The notes beneath the pieces were generated by a model. The model was not told the origin of the DNA. It did not search any database and saw nothing but the letters and a program-made list of their open reading frames with translations. From assembly GCF_000210895.1 (NCBI RefSeq), contig NC_015964.1, positions 496,001-560,000 on the forward strand: a stretch of DNA of 64,000 nucleotides, given 5' to 3'. This stretch comes from Haemophilus parainfluenzae T3T1 (GTDB taxonomy: Bacteria > Pseudomonadota > Gammaproteobacteria > Enterobacterales > Pasteurellaceae). The translations under genes were made by a program, and so were the position numbers. Shown in pieces: positions 42,012-52,458 of the stretch. Each line of letters opens with the position of its first letter. The stretch's first letter is position 1.

Positions 42012-42551
42012 TTATTTAGGCAATAAGGCCACTTCATAACAACCATCGTATTTTAATGTGCGAACCTGAACTTGTTCATCACGGGAAGTCGGCACATTTT
42101 TACCTACATAGTCTGCCCGAATTGGTAATTCACGGTGTCCACGATCCACTAAAATCACCAATTCAATTTTAGCTGCTCGACCAAAATCCGTTAACGCATC
42201 CATCGCGGCACGAATGGTTCTTCCAGTGAATAGTACATCATCGATCAAAATGACTTCTTTCCCCTGAATATTCATATAACTTGAGGCACCGCTATACACA
42301 GGGGTTGGATTTTCAGGTTCAACATACTCTAAGTCATCGCGGTAAAATGTGATATCCAATTCCATCATTGGAAGACTCACACCATTCAACTCTTCAATGC
42401 GACGTTGAATCAATTCGGCAATTTCAGCACCACGGCGTTTCACCCCAACTAAAATCACATTATTGAAATCTTGGTGCTTTTCAATAATTTCATGGGAAAT
42501 ACGCGAAATAGTGCGTAAAAATCTGTCTGCATCAATAATGATTTTTTCCAT
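42012..42551 (-). CDS. pyrR: PyrR-type uracil phosphoribosyltransferase/regulator
   Basis: Cytoplasmic protein of 179 residues, the size of PyrR. It starts MEKIIIDADRFLRTISRISHEIIEKH and has the PRPP-binding loop VILIDDVLFTGRTIRAAMDAL near residues 94-114, with VILVGVKRRGAEIAELIQRRIEE and GHRELPIRADYVGKNVPTSRDE. In Gram-positives it attenuates pyr operons; in Pasteurellaceae its RNA target is uncertain. The ATG at 42551 was chosen on family length; the open frame extends 16 codons upstream. Between dnaE and surA, behind the dnaE terminator. Confidence 0.9.
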   Translation of the reverse strand: MEKIIIDADRFLRTISRISHEIIEKHQDFNNVILVGVKRRGAEIAELIQRRIEELNGVSLPMMELDITFYRDDLEYVEPENPTPVYSGASSYMNIQGKEVILIDDVLFTGRTIRAAMDALTDFGRAAKIELVILVDRGHRELPIRADYVGKNVPTSRDEQVQVRTLKYDGCYEVALLPK

Positions 42552-42579
42552 TTTATCTCTCGCTTTATTTATCTCACCT

Positions 42580-42619
42580 AAAGTGCGGTTAAAAAACACT
42601 GATTTTTTGACCGCACTTT
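42580..42619 (-). terminator. Terminator of dnaE
   Basis: AAAGTGCGGT and AAAAAA pair with TTTTTT and ACCGCACTTT (17 positions, one T-G) around a 6-base loop; two facing uptake words form the stem. It begins 11 bases after the dnaE stop. Confidence 0.9.
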
Positions 42620-42629
42620 TACTGGAATA

Positions 42630-45600
42630 TTAACCAAATTCTAGCTCTACCGCATTTTCGCCGAGCAAATTCACCAATTCTGTTAGAATCTCATCCGTTG
42701 GCGTAATCGACCATTGAATCCCTAAACGCAATAACGCACGACCTTTTGCGCTTTGATAATATACGTTAATTGGTAAAGTACCGCCACTAACCGGTTCTAA
42801 CATTTCTTTCAGTTTCTTAATAAAACTTGGGCTAATCTGCTCCTCAGACAAACTGATAGCCAAAGATTTTGCATAACGGGAACGCGCTTCATCTAAGGTC
42901 ATTAAATCCCGTACCGACATTTTTAGTCCGCCTGAAAAATCGTCAAAACTCACTTGGCCAGATACCACCACAACTGTATCTTTTTGCAGCTTTTCACCAA
43001 ATTGATCTAAGCTTTCCCCAAACAGGGTTAAATCCAAACGTCCAGAACGGTCATCAATGGTTGCGATACCGATGCGATTGCCTTTTTTCGTTGTCGCGAA
43101 GCGAGTTGAGACTAGCAAACCGGCTACCGTACTAATTTGCCCACGGCGATTTGGCGTAAGATCTTTTAATCGCGTAGAACTGTAATGAGAAAGTTCTTTT
43201 AAATAACGACTCACAGGATGGCTGCTTAAATACAAACCGAGGGTTTCGCGCTCACCATCTAAAATTTGTTTTTCTGTGTAAGGTGGCGTATGGGCGTAAG
43301 CATTTTCCACTTCTTCGTGTGTTTCTGTCAGCACACCGAACATATCGGTTTGTCCCATGGCCTCATCTTTTGCATGCTGATCTGACGCTTTGAGTGCATC
43401 TTCTAGATTCTTAGATAACGCTGCACGGTGTGGCCCTAACTTATCAAATGCGCCCGACATAATCAGACTTTCAAAAGTACGACGGTTAATTTTTTTCAAA
43501 TCAACGCGAGCACATAAATCAAATAAATCTCTGAAAATCCCACCTTCATTACGAGCGGTAATCAATGCATCAATCGGACCTTCACCCACACCTTTAATGG
43601 CGCCGATACCGTAAACAATCTCACCATTTTCATTCACACTGAAATGATGTTTTCCTACATTGATATCCGGTGGGGTAACTTTTAAGCCCATACGCAAACA
43701 TTCATCATATAAGCCAACAATTTTATCGGTATTATCCATTTCCGAGGTCATTACCGCTGCCATAAACTCAGCAGGGAAATGGGTTTTCAGCCAAAGGGTT
43801 TGATAAGATACTAACGCATAAGCGGCAGAGTGCGATTTATTGAAACCATAGCCGGCAAATTTTTCCACCAAGTCGAAAATTTTCATGGAAAGCTCACCAT
43901 CAACACCATTTTTTTCAGCGCCTTCTTTAAACACAGAGCGCTGTTTCGCCATTTCCTCTGGCTTTTTCTTACCCATCGCACGACGTAATAAGTCTGCACC
44001 GCCAAGAGTATAACCCGCTAATACCTGAGCAATTTGCATGACTTGCTCTTGGTACAAAATAATACCATAAGTTGGCTCTAAAATCGGTTTAAGGCTTTCA
44101 TGTTGATAGTTTGCGTCAGGATAAGACACTTCTTCTCGACCATGTTTACGGTCAATAAAGTTATCCACCATGCCCGATTGTAATGGACCTGGTCGGAATA
44201 ACGCCACCAACGCGATAATATCTTCAAAACAGTCTGGCTGCAGGCGTTTAATCAAATCTTTCATCCCGCGCGATTCCAACTGGAATACGGCAGTCGTTTC
44301 AGATCGCTTCAGCAACTCAAAAGATTCAGGATCATCTAATGGAATAGCGGCAATATCGACTAACGGTTTGCCTTCACGAGTAAGGCGGGCATTAATCATA
44401 TCTAGTGCCCATTTGATAATGGTGAGTGTACGCAAACCTAAGAAGTCAAACTTCACTAAACCGGCATATTCCACATCATTTTTATCGAAGTGGGTAACAG
44501 GATGAAGTCCCTCGTTGTCGCAATAAAGTGGTGCAAAGTCTGTAATCAAAGAAGGGGAAATCACCACGCCACCTGCGTGTTTACCTGCATTTCGCGTGAC
44601 ACCCTCTAGCTTACGCGCCATATCAATCAAGGCTTTGACTTCTTCATCTGAATCATATGCTGTTTGTAGTTGCGGTTCAGCCTCAAAAGCCTTGGCTAAG
44701 GTCATACCTGGATCAGGTGGAATCATTTTCGAAATACGATCCACAAAGCCATAAGGATGACCTAACACACGCCCCACATCTCGAATTACCGCTTTGGCCG
44801 CCATGGTACCGAAGGTAATAATTTGTGATACCGCACCACGACCATAGGTTTCTGCGACATGATCGATAACGCGATCCCGTCCATCCATACAGAAATCCAC
44901 GTCGAAATCGGGCATGGAAACACGCTCTGGATTGAGGAAACGCTCAAAAAGAAGATCGAATTCAAGGGGATCTAAATCGGTAATTTTTAGTGCATACGCC
45001 ACCAATGAACCTGCACCAGAACCACGTCCAGGCCCTACCGGAATATCATTGTCTTTTGACCACTGGATAAACTCCATAACGATTAAGAAGTAACCCGGGA
45101 AGCCCATTTGGTTGATCACATCGAGTTCGACTTGAAGACGCTCATCATATTCCGGTCGTCTTTCTGCCCGCACTTTTTCATCGGGGAATAAAAACGCCAA
45201 CCGCTCTTCCAAACCTTCTTTGGATTTCATCACCAAATAATCTTCCGTACTCAGATCACCTGTTGGGAATTTTGGAAGGAAATACTCACCCAAACGCAAA
45301 GTGACATTACAGCGTTGCGCAATTAATACCGTATTTTCAAGCGCAGAAGGAATGTCCGAAAATAAGTCACACATCTCTTCTTCTGAGCGGAAATATTGTT
45401 GTTCGGTATAACGTTTTGGACGTTTCGGATCGTCAAGGGTATAGCCATCATGAATAGCAACTCGAATTTCGTGTGCCTCAAAATCATCAGGCGCAAGAAA
45501 GACAACATCGTTGGTTGCGACAAGTGGTAAATCATGGGCTTCAGCAAGTTTTAATGCGGCTTGAATATAACGCTCTTCATCTGGACGACCCGTTCTGGAA

Positions 45601-46109
45601 AGTGAAAGGTAAAAATGGTCAGGAAAAAATTCTTGATAAAAACTGACCGCACTTTCAGCTTCAAAGCTATTTTCTTTAAGAAGTTTTTTCGCGATATCGC
45701 CTTGTGTGCCACCTGATAAAACAATTACACCCTCACGGTGTTCAATCAACCATTCCTGGTCGATATAAGGCAAGTCCACATAGCCGCGTTGATAGGCTTT
45801 TGAAAGCAGTAATGTGATGTTTTTATAGCCTTCATTGTTCTTGGCAAGTAAAGTGAGGGTGAATAATTCCTCACCACATAGCTCGCTTTTAACATGAACA
45901 TCTGCGCCAATAATCGGTTTAATCCCCGAAGAAAGGGTTTCACCATAAAAACGCACTACACCGCAGAAATTGGTAAAATCCGTTAATGCCAACGCAACCA
46001 TATTGTTTGCAGCACACGCTTTGACCAATGGTTTCACTTTCACGATACCATCGATCATTGAAAAATCGGTGTGTGTACGAAGATGTACAAAACGCGGTTG
46101 AGTTGACAT
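42630..46109 (-). CDS. dnaE: DNA polymerase III alpha subunit DnaE
   Basis: Replicative polymerase, 1159 residues (E. coli 1160). The PHP domain starts [19 protein letters not shown]; the catalytic Asp residues lie in the [19 protein letters not shown] stretch (PDFDVDF near residue 400); [30 protein letters not shown] and the OB-fold segment [22 protein letters not shown] follow in order. The complete gene ends before a strong terminator. In H. influenzae dnaE lies elsewhere in the genome relative to pyrR, as I remember it. Confidence 0.98.
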   Translation of the reverse strand: MSTQPRFVHLRTHTDFSMIDGIVKVKPLVKACAANNMVALALTDFTNFCGVVRFYGETLSSGIKPIIGADVHVKSELCGEELFTLTLLAKNNEGYKNITLLLSKAYQRGYVDLPYIDQEWLIEHREGVIVLSGGTQGDIAKKLLKENSFEAESAVSFYQEFFPDHFYLSLSRTGRPDEERYIQAALKLAEAHDLPLVATNDVVFLAPDDFEAHEIRVAIHDGYTLDDPKRPKRYTEQQYFRSEEEMCDLFSDIPSALENTVLIAQRCNVTLRLGEYFLPKFPTGDLSTEDYLVMKSKEGLEERLAFLFPDEKVRAERRPEYDERLQVELDVINQMGFPGYFLIVMEFIQWSKDNDIPVGPGRGSGAGSLVAYALKITDLDPLEFDLLFERFLNPERVSMPDFDVDFCMDGRDRVIDHVAETYGRGAVSQIITFGTMAAKAVIRDVGRVLGHPYGFVDRISKMIPPDPGMTLAKAFEAEPQLQTAYDSDEEVKALIDMARKLEGVTRNAGKHAGGVVISPSLITDFAPLYCDNEGLHPVTHFDKNDVEYAGLVKFDFLGLRTLTIIKWALDMINARLTREGKPLVDIAAIPLDDPESFELLKRSETTAVFQLESRGMKDLIKRLQPDCFEDIIALVALFRPGPLQSGMVDNFIDRKHGREEVSYPDANYQHESLKPILEPTYGIILYQEQVMQIAQVLAGYTLGGADLLRRAMGKKKPEEMAKQRSVFKEGAEKNGVDGELSMKIFDLVEKFAGYGFNKSHSAAYALVSYQTLWLKTHFPAEFMAAVMTSEMDNTDKIVGLYDECLRMGLKVTPPDINVGKHHFSVNENGEIVYGIGAIKGVGEGPIDALITARNEGGIFRDLFDLCARVDLKKINRRTFESLIMSGAFDKLGPHRAALSKNLEDALKASDQHAKDEAMGQTDMFGVLTETHEEVENAYAHTPPYTEKQILDGERETLGLYLSSHPVSRYLKELSHYSSTRLKDLTPNRRGQISTVAGLLVSTRFATTKKGNRIGIATIDDRSGRLDLTLFGESLDQFGEKLQKDTVVVVSGQVSFDDFSGGLKMSVRDLMTLDEARSRYAKSLAISLSEEQISPSFIKKLKEMLEPVSGGTLPINVYYQSAKGRALLRLGIQWSITPTDEILTELVNLLGENAVELEFG

Positions 46110-46144
46110 GAATAATCCTTATGTTGATAGTTAAAACAGATAAC

Positions 46145-47374
46145 TTAGGCTTTTTTAATATCTATTCTAGCTAAGCCTTCTTTAAAAGCGAATCCATAAC
46201 GTCTTGGTATTGATGCTTCAAATCTACCATTCTCTACGGTAGTTTCATAGCTGCAAACTTTAAATTCAGGCACACGAATAAAGGAATAATCGACATTGAC
46301 CATAGGCGATATTTTTGAATATAACGTCCATCTGACTTTGCACCCTTCTTCAAAAGAGGTTTTCGCATCAAAAACGCTTGCCCCTTCGCAATGCGCAATT
46401 TGGTAATTAGGGTAAAACTCCCCAGGGAAAGGTTTTGCATTACAGAAATTAAATACCCTATCATGTGAGAATACATCTTGACGAATATAGCCCCACAAGT
46501 CTTCAGCAAGGAAATCCTGATCAGCAAAATGACGAGAGTCATAACCCTTATCCACAAAACGTTGAATTCTTGCTTCCATATCTGGCACCGCACCAGCTTT
46601 AGCCCCCCACATCCCCGCTAAAATAAGTGCGGTATGGGAGCCAGAATCACGCATTGTATGGAATGAACGACCACTTTCAATCCATTCGGCCACGGCTTCA
46701 GCTTCCCGGTGAGAGACCACGGAGTCAGCACCTCGGAAGATCACATACTCAGCTTCAGGGTCATTAATTGCAAGAAAACGCCACATTGCACCAGGCCATT
46801 TATTCACAGGTGAAGTGACATAAACCACTTCTGCATCATTATTTTTTAATCGTTGAATCGTTTCAGATGAGACCGAATCATCCACATAAAAACGGCATAC
46901 CCAACCAGGGAATAACATCGGAGAAACCTGTGTATTTAATACTGCCGGCTCAATATATTTAGAGTTATTACCAAATAAAGAAAACGCAATAATTCGTTTA
47001 CCATTTTTAGGCGCAGGCGCAGGAACCATTTCCTGTTTTGGAATGGGAATGGCTTTATCTTTCAACTCAAGGGCTAAACTACCATAAAAACCTGAGCGTT
47101 CCCAATCATCTACTGCACCATAAGCATGTGCCAATAAATCTAAAGCCGGAATATATTGCGCATCTACTTTTAATGTTTTTAATTCTGCTTCGATCGCTTC
47201 TTGCCATTTTAATTGTTGCAAATAAACATAAGCAATTTTATGAGGGTATTCAGGATTATTGGGATCAAGTAAGCAAAGCTTTTCAGCCAGCTTGACTGCT
47301 TCATTATATTCTTTGTTTTCAAGGGAAGAAACGTAAGAACGCTCTAGCGCTTTTTGTGCGTCCATATTATTCAT
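46145..47374 (-). CDS. TPR plus glycosyltransferase-like protein, unknown substrate
   Basis: A 409-residue cytoplasmic protein. Residues about 8-100 hold TPR-like helices (KALERSYVSSLENKEYNEAVKLAEKLCLLDPNNPEYPHKIAYVYLQQLKWQEAIEAEL). From residue 125 a GT-A-like domain follows (RIIAFSLFGNNSKYIEPAVLNTQ; PGWVCRFYVDDSV; YVIFRGADSVVSHREAEAVAEWIESGRSFHTMRDSGSHTALILAGMWGAKAG). Relatives that I recall have R-D-x-D-S as the metal motif; here it reads RGADS, so the first Asp is Gly. The start is ATG 47374 (ATG 47365 possible; TTG 47380 extends the frame). It sits between housekeeping genes dnaE and gpt. Confidence 0.65.
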   Translation of the reverse strand: MNNMDAQKALERSYVSSLENKEYNEAVKLAEKLCLLDPNNPEYPHKIAYVYLQQLKWQEAIEAELKTLKVDAQYIPALDLLAHAYGAVDDWERSGFYGSLALELKDKAIPIPKQEMVPAPAPKNGKRIIAFSLFGNNSKYIEPAVLNTQVSPMLFPGWVCRFYVDDSVSSETIQRLKNNDAEVVYVTSPVNKWPGAMWRFLAINDPEAEYVIFRGADSVVSHREAEAVAEWIESGRSFHTMRDSGSHTALILAGMWGAKAGAVPDMEARIQRFVDKGYDSRHFADQDFLAEDLWGYIRQDVFSHDRVFNFCNAKPFPGEFYPNYQIAHCEGASVFDAKTSFEEGCKVRWTLYSKISPMVNVDYSFIRVPEFKVCSYETTVENGRFEASIPRRYGFAFKEGLARIDIKKA

Positions 47375-47395
47375 AATCAAAATAAATTGGTCATA

Positions 47396-47425
47396 ATTAT
47401 TACGCCGGAACTATAAAGTACCGGC
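47396..47425 (-). terminator. Possible terminator of gpt
   Basis: TTACGCCGG and CCGGCGTAA form a perfect 9-bp stem with a 12-base loop about 27 bases after the gpt stop. The following minus-strand sequence TAATTATG is not a real U-run. Confidence 0.5.
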
Positions 47426-47452
47426 GTAACGAAATTTTATATTCAAGTTTTA

Positions 47453-47911
47453 TTATTTTCTTGCCAATGGTGGCACGAAAGTTAAACCTAAATCCCAAGG
47501 TTGTTCAATCCAAGTGTTTTGCGGAATATCAATCACATAATCATCCACTAACTCAGCACCTGCAGGTTTTGCGAATACCGTAACAAATTTCGCTTTTGGA
47601 TACATTTCACGAATTGCACGAGCAGTGTTGCCGGTATCCACTAAATCGTCTACCACGATCATTCCTTCACCATCACCACTTGCACGGTGTAATACTTTTA
47701 ATGCACCTTGTTCATCGTGATCATAACTCGCAATACACACGGTTTCCACGAAACGAATATTTAATTCGCGAGCAAGTACCGCTGCTGGGAATAAACCACC
47801 ACGGCTTACTGCGATAATACCTTTCCACTGAGTGGCAGGAAGTAAACGTTCCGCTAATTTGCGGGCATGCATTTGGAACATATCCCAAGTCACAACATAT
47901 TTTTCGCTCAT
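47453..47911 (-). CDS. gpt: Xanthine-guanine phosphoribosyltransferase Gpt
   Basis: Purine salvage enzyme of 152 residues (same as E. coli), making GMP and XMP from the bases and PRPP. The protein starts [25 protein letters not shown] and has the PRPP loop [19 protein letters not shown] and [16 protein letters not shown] at the end. The ATG at 47911 follows AAGGGATTTG; the open frame extends five codons further. Divergent from pepD. Confidence 0.96.
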   Translation of the reverse strand: MSEKYVVTWDMFQMHARKLAERLLPATQWKGIIAVSRGGLFPAAVLARELNIRFVETVCIASYDHDEQGALKVLHRASGDGEGMIVVDDLVDTGNTARAIREMYPKAKFVTVFAKPAGAELVDDYVIDIPQNTWIEQPWDLGLTFVPPLARK

Positions 47912-48022
47912 AACAAATCCCTTCAACTTTGTCGCTAAATAAAAAAATTGCAGAATTTTAACCCGAAATGGCGTTTTATGCTATGATTTCCGCAAAAATT
48001 TTAATGAAAAAAGGAGTTCATT

Positions 48023-49471
48023 ATGTCAGAAATTACCACATTACAACCGCAATTACTTTGGAAATGGTTTGATCAAATTTGTGCAATTCCACATCCTTCT
48101 CATCACGAAGATGCGCTCGCGACCTTTATTGTCAACTGGACGAAAGAAAAACAGTTTTTTGCTGAGCGTGATGAAGCCGGTAATGTATTAATTCGTAAAC
48201 CTGCCACAGCAGGTATGGAAAACAGCCAACCTGTTGTGTTACAAGCACATTTAGATATGGTTCCACAAGCGAATGAAGGCAATCCACACAACTTCGCTCA
48301 AGACCCAATTCGCCCTTATATTGATGGCGATTGGGTAAAAGCACAAGGCACCACACTTGGCGCGGATAACGGTATCGGTTTAGCCTCGACCTTAGCGGTA
48401 TTAGAAAGTACCGATATTGCACATCCACCACTTGAAGTGTTACTCACCATGACTGAAGAAACCGGCATGGATGGTGCCGTACACCTCCGTCGTAACTGGT
48501 TAAAATCGGAAATCTTAATTAATACCGACACTGAAGAAATCGGTGAAATCTATATTGGTTGTGCTGGTGGGGTGAATGCTAATGTTGAGCTACCTGTTCA
48601 CCGTGAAACCAATTCATTCAACCATACTTTGCAAATTAACTTAAAAGGTTTGCGAGGCGGTCACTCTGGTTGTGATATTCACACCACTCGTGCAAATGCA
48701 ATTAAAGTATTAGCGCGTTTATTAGCAAAACTCTCACAAAATCAACCGCACTTAGCACTTTCAGAAATTCGTGGAGGCTCAATTCGTAACGCGATTCCAC
48801 GTGAAGCGGCCGCAACCATTTGCTTCAATCATGATGTTGAAAGCGTAAAAAGCGCGGTCAAAAATTTTGAAGTTTTATTGAAAGATGAGCTTGCTATCGC
48901 TGAACCAAACTTAACCTTAACCGCTGAGCTAGTTGAAAATCCACAACAAACCTTCACGCTTGAAACCACCAAAAAAGTGATTAATTTGCTGAACGTCTTA
49001 CCAAATGGCGTAATCCGCAACAGTGATGTAATCAAAAATGTCGTGGAGAGCTCGTTAAGCATTGGTGTATTAAAAACCCTTGAAGATAAAATCAAAGGTA
49101 CGATTCTTATTCGTTCGCTTATTGAAAGTGGTAAAGAGTATGTAGGAGAAACCTTAACTTCACTCGCTGAACTCACTGGCGCAACGGTTGAATTCTCAGG
49201 TTCTTACCCTGGTTGGAAACCGGTAAACGACACGGCAATTTTAGCCTTAATGAAAAAACATTATGCAGAAGTGCTTGGCAAAGAGCCGGTTATTAAAGTG
49301 ATTCATGCAGGGCTTGAATGTGGCTTATTGAAAGAACATTATCCAAATATTGATATGATCTCTGTGGGCCCAACGATTCGCAACGCGCATTCACCTGATG
49401 AAAAAGTCCAAATTTCAGCAGTACAAACTTACTGGGAATTACTCACCAAAGTCTTAGCAGACATTAAATAA
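48023..49471 (+). CDS. pepD: Aminoacyl-histidine dipeptidase (peptidase D, PepD)
   Basis: Zinc metallopeptidase of family M20, 482 residues, cleaving dipeptides with a preference for Xaa-His such as carnosine. Metal and catalytic residues are visible in [12 protein letters not shown] (His, catalytic Asp), [12 protein letters not shown] (bridging Asp), [12 protein letters not shown] (catalytic and metal Glu) and [11 protein letters not shown] (Asp). AAAGGAG precedes the ATG. Monocistronic, with a shared terminator beyond it, as in H. influenzae next to gpt. Confidence 0.95.
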   Translation: MSEITTLQPQLLWKWFDQICAIPHPSHHEDALATFIVNWTKEKQFFAERDEAGNVLIRKPATAGMENSQPVVLQAHLDMVPQANEGNPHNFAQDPIRPYIDGDWVKAQGTTLGADNGIGLASTLAVLESTDIAHPPLEVLLTMTEETGMDGAVHLRRNWLKSEILINTDTEEIGEIYIGCAGGVNANVELPVHRETNSFNHTLQINLKGLRGGHSGCDIHTTRANAIKVLARLLAKLSQNQPHLALSEIRGGSIRNAIPREAAATICFNHDVESVKSAVKNFEVLLKDELAIAEPNLTLTAELVENPQQTFTLETTKKVINLLNVLPNGVIRNSDVIKNVVESSLSIGVLKTLEDKIKGTILIRSLIESGKEYVGETLTSLAELTGATVEFSGSYPGWKPVNDTAILALMKKHYAEVLGKEPVIKVIHAGLECGLLKEHYPNIDMISVGPTIRNAHSPDEKVQISAVQTYWELLTKVLADIK

Positions 49472-49483
49472 TCCATAAATAAA

Positions 49484-49517
49484 AAGGGCTAAATATTACA
49501 TTTAGCCCTTTATTTTT
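49484..49517. terminator. Bidirectional terminator between pepD and htpX
   Basis: AAGGGCTAAAT, loop ATTAC and ATTTAGCCCTT (11-bp stem) with TATTTTTT after it on the plus strand and A/T-rich flanks on the other. It serves both convergent genes. Confidence 0.92.
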
Positions 49518-49523
49518 TATCTT

Positions 49524-50372
49524 TTATAAACTACGTAATGCTTCGATACGTTTTTCAAGTGGAGGATGGCTCATAAAAAGTTCGCTACGTTTGCCGTTAA
49601 TCATAAAGGCATTAAGTGAACCTTCCATCTCTTGCGGCTCATGAATTTGTTGTAAACGTTGCAATGCCGCAATCATTTTTTCTTTTCCAACAAGCTGTGC
49701 AGAACCTGCATCTGCTCGGTATTCGCGATAGCGTGAGAACCACATCGCGATAATGCTCGCTAAAATACCAAACAAGATTTCTAACACCATTGAGACTAAG
49801 AAGTAAATGCCTGAACTACGACTTTCTTCATCGCCATTACGAGAACTTGCTACCACATTGGCGATCACACGAGATAAGAAAATCACGAAGGTATTCAATA
49901 CGCCCTGTAATAAAGTCATTGTCACCATATCACCGTTCGCGATGTGTGAGACCTCATGAGCCAATACCGCCTCAGCTTCTTCTTCCGTCATAGAGTTTAA
50001 TAAACCCGTACTAATCGCCACTAAAGAATTATTTTTAGTTGCACCCGTAGCAAAAGCATTCGCATCATTAGAATGATAAATCGCGACATCTGGCATTGGA
50101 ATACCCGCTTGTTGTGCTTGACGGCGTACCGTTTCTACTAACCAACGCTCCGCTTGATTACGCGGTTCAGTAATCACTTCCGCACCCACAGAGCGCAATG
50201 CCATGGTTTTTGATAAGAATAATGAAATCAATGATCCAGCAAAACCGAAAAGCATTGCCATAATTAAAATGCCACCTGTACTATTTCCTGCAATACCGGT
50301 CACATTTAAAATAATCCCTAACACAAGCATCACAGCAAAGTTAGTGGCTAAAAATAAAAGGATTCGCATCAT
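49524..50372 (-). CDS. htpX: Membrane zinc protease HtpX
   Basis: Inner-membrane metalloprotease of 282 residues that degrades misfolded membrane proteins. N-terminal spans ([40 protein letters not shown]) precede the zinc site HEVSH in [15 protein letters not shown], and the third ligand lies in [15 protein letters not shown]. The start is the ATG at 50372, eight bases after GAGGA; the open frame runs 22 codons further up without support. Convergent with pepD; envelope-stress related. Confidence 0.94.
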   Translation of the reverse strand: MMRILLFLATNFAVMLVLGIILNVTGIAGNSTGGILIMAMLFGFAGSLISLFLSKTMALRSVGAEVITEPRNQAERWLVETVRRQAQQAGIPMPDVAIYHSNDANAFATGATKNNSLVAISTGLLNSMTEEEAEAVLAHEVSHIANGDMVTMTLLQGVLNTFVIFLSRVIANVVASSRNGDEESRSSGIYFLVSMVLEILFGILASIIAMWFSRYREYRADAGSAQLVGKEKMIAALQRLQQIHEPQEMEGSLNAFMINGKRSELFMSHPPLEKRIEALRSL

Positions 50373-50453
50373 AATAAAGTTCCTCAATAAAATAGAAAGT
50401 AAACACTGTAATAATGGAGAATTTTTTACAAAATTCAAGGTTAAACAAATAAT

Positions 50454-51020
50454 TTATTGTAAATCTTCTAAGGTATTAAAATTTACAAATCGTCCTTCTT
50501 GTTCGCCAAACTGGACAGCAACCGCACCATTTTTGTTCATAAATTGTAATAGACGGCGTTCGCCTTCGTTTAAATAAGCGCGTAACTTCTCTTTAAGCTG
50601 AACTGACATCAAACAAAATGTCGGGTGTTCACGCTCCTTATCTTTTGCATAAGCAATTAAAGTGCGGTCATTTTTAACCGCGCTTTTTAGTTTTTCTAAT
50701 AAGTTTTGTGGAAAATACGGACTATCACAAGGCACAAAAAGTACAAAATCTGTTTTAGCTTGTTCGAGTGATGTTAGCATACCACTCAACGGTCCCTGAA
50801 AATCAGGCAATTCATCTGAAAATACGGGAAACCCCCATTGAGCATACTCCGTATGGTGACGATTAGCATTAATCGATATATCAACTACTTGGGGTTGTAA
50901 GCGCTCAATCACATGACTAATTAACGGTTTATTTTGTAAAAGCTGTAAGCCTTTATCCGCCCCATTCATTCTCCGTGCTTTTCCGCCAGCCAAAATAACC
51001 GCACTTATTGTGTATTCCAT
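50454..51020 (-). CDS. mobA: Molybdenum cofactor guanylyltransferase MobA
   Basis: Transfers GMP from GTP to molybdopterin, giving the MGD form used by DMSO and nitrate reductases. The 188-residue protein has the signature VILAGGKARRMNGADKGLQLL (residues 9-29), ADKGL magnesium and guanine contacts, LPDFQGPLSGMLTSL and FVPCDSPYFP. Its partner mobB is 23 kb away in this window. Divergent from yihD, as in H. influenzae. An uptake word in the middle faces a variant of itself (GTGCGGTCA ... AACCGCGC). Confidence 0.94.
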   Translation of the reverse strand: MEYTISAVILAGGKARRMNGADKGLQLLQNKPLISHVIERLQPQVVDISINANRHHTEYAQWGFPVFSDELPDFQGPLSGMLTSLEQAKTDFVLFVPCDSPYFPQNLLEKLKSAVKNDRTLIAYAKDKEREHPTFCLMSVQLKEKLRAYLNEGERRLLQFMNKNGAVAVQFGEQEGRFVNFNTLEDLQ

Positions 51021-51086
51021 ATTTTCTTATTGCCTTATTTGAAGTATGATCTAGCCTTATTTTTCTCCATTTAAAAGGAAATAGCA

Positions 51087-51353
51087 ATGAAATGTAAGCG
51101 TTTAAATGAAGTTTTGGAACTTTTACAACCTTACTGGTCTAAAGACCCAGATCTTAGCTTGCTACAAATTTTGCAAAAAATTGCTGATGAAGCAGGTTTC
51201 GATAAGCCAGTGGCAGAATTATCTGATGAAGTGATTATTTATCATTTAAAAATGCATGGCACAGATAAGTTTGAGCCAATTCCTGGCATCAAAAAAGATT
51301 ATGAAGAAGATTTTAAAACCGCATTGTTAAAAGCGCGCGGAATTATTAAATAA
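51087..51353 (+). CDS. yihD: YihD (DUF1040) family protein
   Basis: Small cytoplasmic protein of 88 residues, unknown function, conserved next to dsbA in Gammaproteobacteria. Recognised from [38 protein letters not shown] and [24 protein letters not shown] precedes the ATG. It lies nine bases before dsbA, so the two are one transcript. Confidence 0.92.
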   Translation: MKCKRLNEVLELLQPYWSKDPDLSLLQILQKIADEAGFDKPVAELSDEVIIYHLKMHGTDKFEPIPGIKKDYEEDFKTALLKARGIIK

Positions 51354-51362
51354 GGAAAACAA

Positions 51363-51968
51363 ATGAAAAAATTTTTATTTTTACTCGGTGCTTTATTTTC
51401 ATTTAACGCATTCGCAGCTAATTTAGAAGAAGGTAAACAATACGTTCAAGTGGGTCAAACCGCTTCTGCACAGCCTGAAGTGATTGAATTTTTCTCTTTC
51501 TACTGCCCGCATTGCTATGCCTTTGAAATGGAATACCACATTCCAAAACAAGTTGCAGAAAGCTTACCAAAAGGCACTGAATTTAAACAATATCATGTTA
51601 ACTTCTTAGGTCGTCAATCTGAAAACCTCACTCGTGCATGGGCATTAGCGATGGCACTTGGTGCAGAAAGCAAGGTGAAAGCGCCTTTATTTGAAGCCGC
51701 ACAACAAGATAAATTAAGCTCAATGGACGATATTCGTAAAATCTTCATTGATAACGGGGTTACAGCTGAACAATTTGATAACAACATCAACAGCTTTGCT
51801 GTAAACGGTTTAGTGAATAAACAAGTAAATGCAGCGGAACAGTTCCAAGTACGTGGCGTACCTGATTTCTATGTCAATGGCAAATACCGTGTAAACCCTG
51901 AAGGCTTAAATTACGACGATTTCGTCAAAGATTATGTAGAAACCGTGAAAGGTTTATTGCAAAAATAA
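51363..51968 (+). CDS. dsbA: Periplasmic disulfide oxidoreductase DsbA
   Basis: Introduces disulfides into exported proteins, 201 residues with signal peptide MKKFLFLLGALFSFNAFA. The active site is CPHC in FFSFYCPHCYAFEMEYH (near residue 49), and the cis-Pro loop is in FQVRGVPDFYVNGKYRV. Its many likely clients here include the Cys-rich exported proteins at 5.8-8.7 kb. In H. influenzae the same gene (por) is required for competence. TAAGGA precedes the ATG. Confidence 0.96.
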   Translation: MKKFLFLLGALFSFNAFAANLEEGKQYVQVGQTASAQPEVIEFFSFYCPHCYAFEMEYHIPKQVAESLPKGTEFKQYHVNFLGRQSENLTRAWALAMALGAESKVKAPLFEAAQQDKLSSMDDIRKIFIDNGVTAEQFDNNINSFAVNGLVNKQVNAAEQFQVRGVPDFYVNGKYRVNPEGLNYDDFVKDYVETVKGLLQK

Positions 51969-52021
51969 AAAAAAATTGGTTTAATGCCTGCCGTTTTTAA
52001 ATATAAAGAAGAGAGATGATT

Positions 52022-52357
52022 ATGGCTGCTAGTTTCAGTGTTACTCGTCGTTTTTTTGACGACAAAAACTACCCACGCGGATTTTCCCGTCACGGTGATT
52101 ATACAATCAAAGAATCCCAAGTATTAGAGCAATATGGTCAAGCGTTTAAAGCATTAGATTCAGGCGAGCGCAAGCCAGCGACAAAAGAAGAAAAAGAATT
52201 TGTTGCATTTTGCCGTGGTGAACGTGCACCAGAAACTTTCTTCGAAAAAACCTGGAATAAATATCGTACTCGCATTAACACAACAAAACGTGTTTACACC
52301 TTATCTGGTGATGTGAGCGAAGCGGCTTCTGGCGGCGAAGATTATTCTGGCGAATAA
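52022..52357 (+). CDS. maoP: MaoP (YifE, DUF413) family protein
   Basis: Small DNA-organisation protein of 111 residues. It follows E. coli MaoP (YifE) from remembered sequence: [81 protein letters not shown], and an acidic tail. MaoP acts with the maoS site on Ori macrodomain mobility in E. coli; whether this holds in Haemophilus is unknown. The ATG at 52022 is preferred over 52016 because AGAAGAGAG lies at proper spacing. Confidence 0.9.
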   Translation: MAASFSVTRRFFDDKNYPRGFSRHGDYTIKESQVLEQYGQAFKALDSGERKPATKEEKEFVAFCRGERAPETFFEKTWNKYRTRINTTKRVYTLSGDVSEAASGGEDYSGE

Positions 52358-52365
52358 TACATTTT

Positions 52366-52399
52366 AAAAGGCAGGCAGAAGCTTGCCTTTTGCTTTTTT
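52366..52399 (+). terminator. Terminator of maoP
   Basis: AAAAGGCA plus GC pairs with GC plus TGCCTTTT (one bulged position on each arm), followed by GCTTTTTTA. It begins nine bases after the stop. Confidence 0.85.
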
Positions 52400-52458
52400 A
52401 CTCAATCCCCATGCTTGCCAAGGGCTGTGGGATATTTATCATTCAAACGTAAACATCA

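Noticed and set aside
42012-42060. PyrR-type attenuator or uracil riboswitch near pyrR
   Set aside because: The only hairpin nearby is the dnaE terminator made of uptake words; no anti-terminator pairing was seen.
44170-44505. Long plus-strand open frames opposite dnaE
   Set aside because: They are antisense shadows of a well conserved gene and lack ribosome binding sites.
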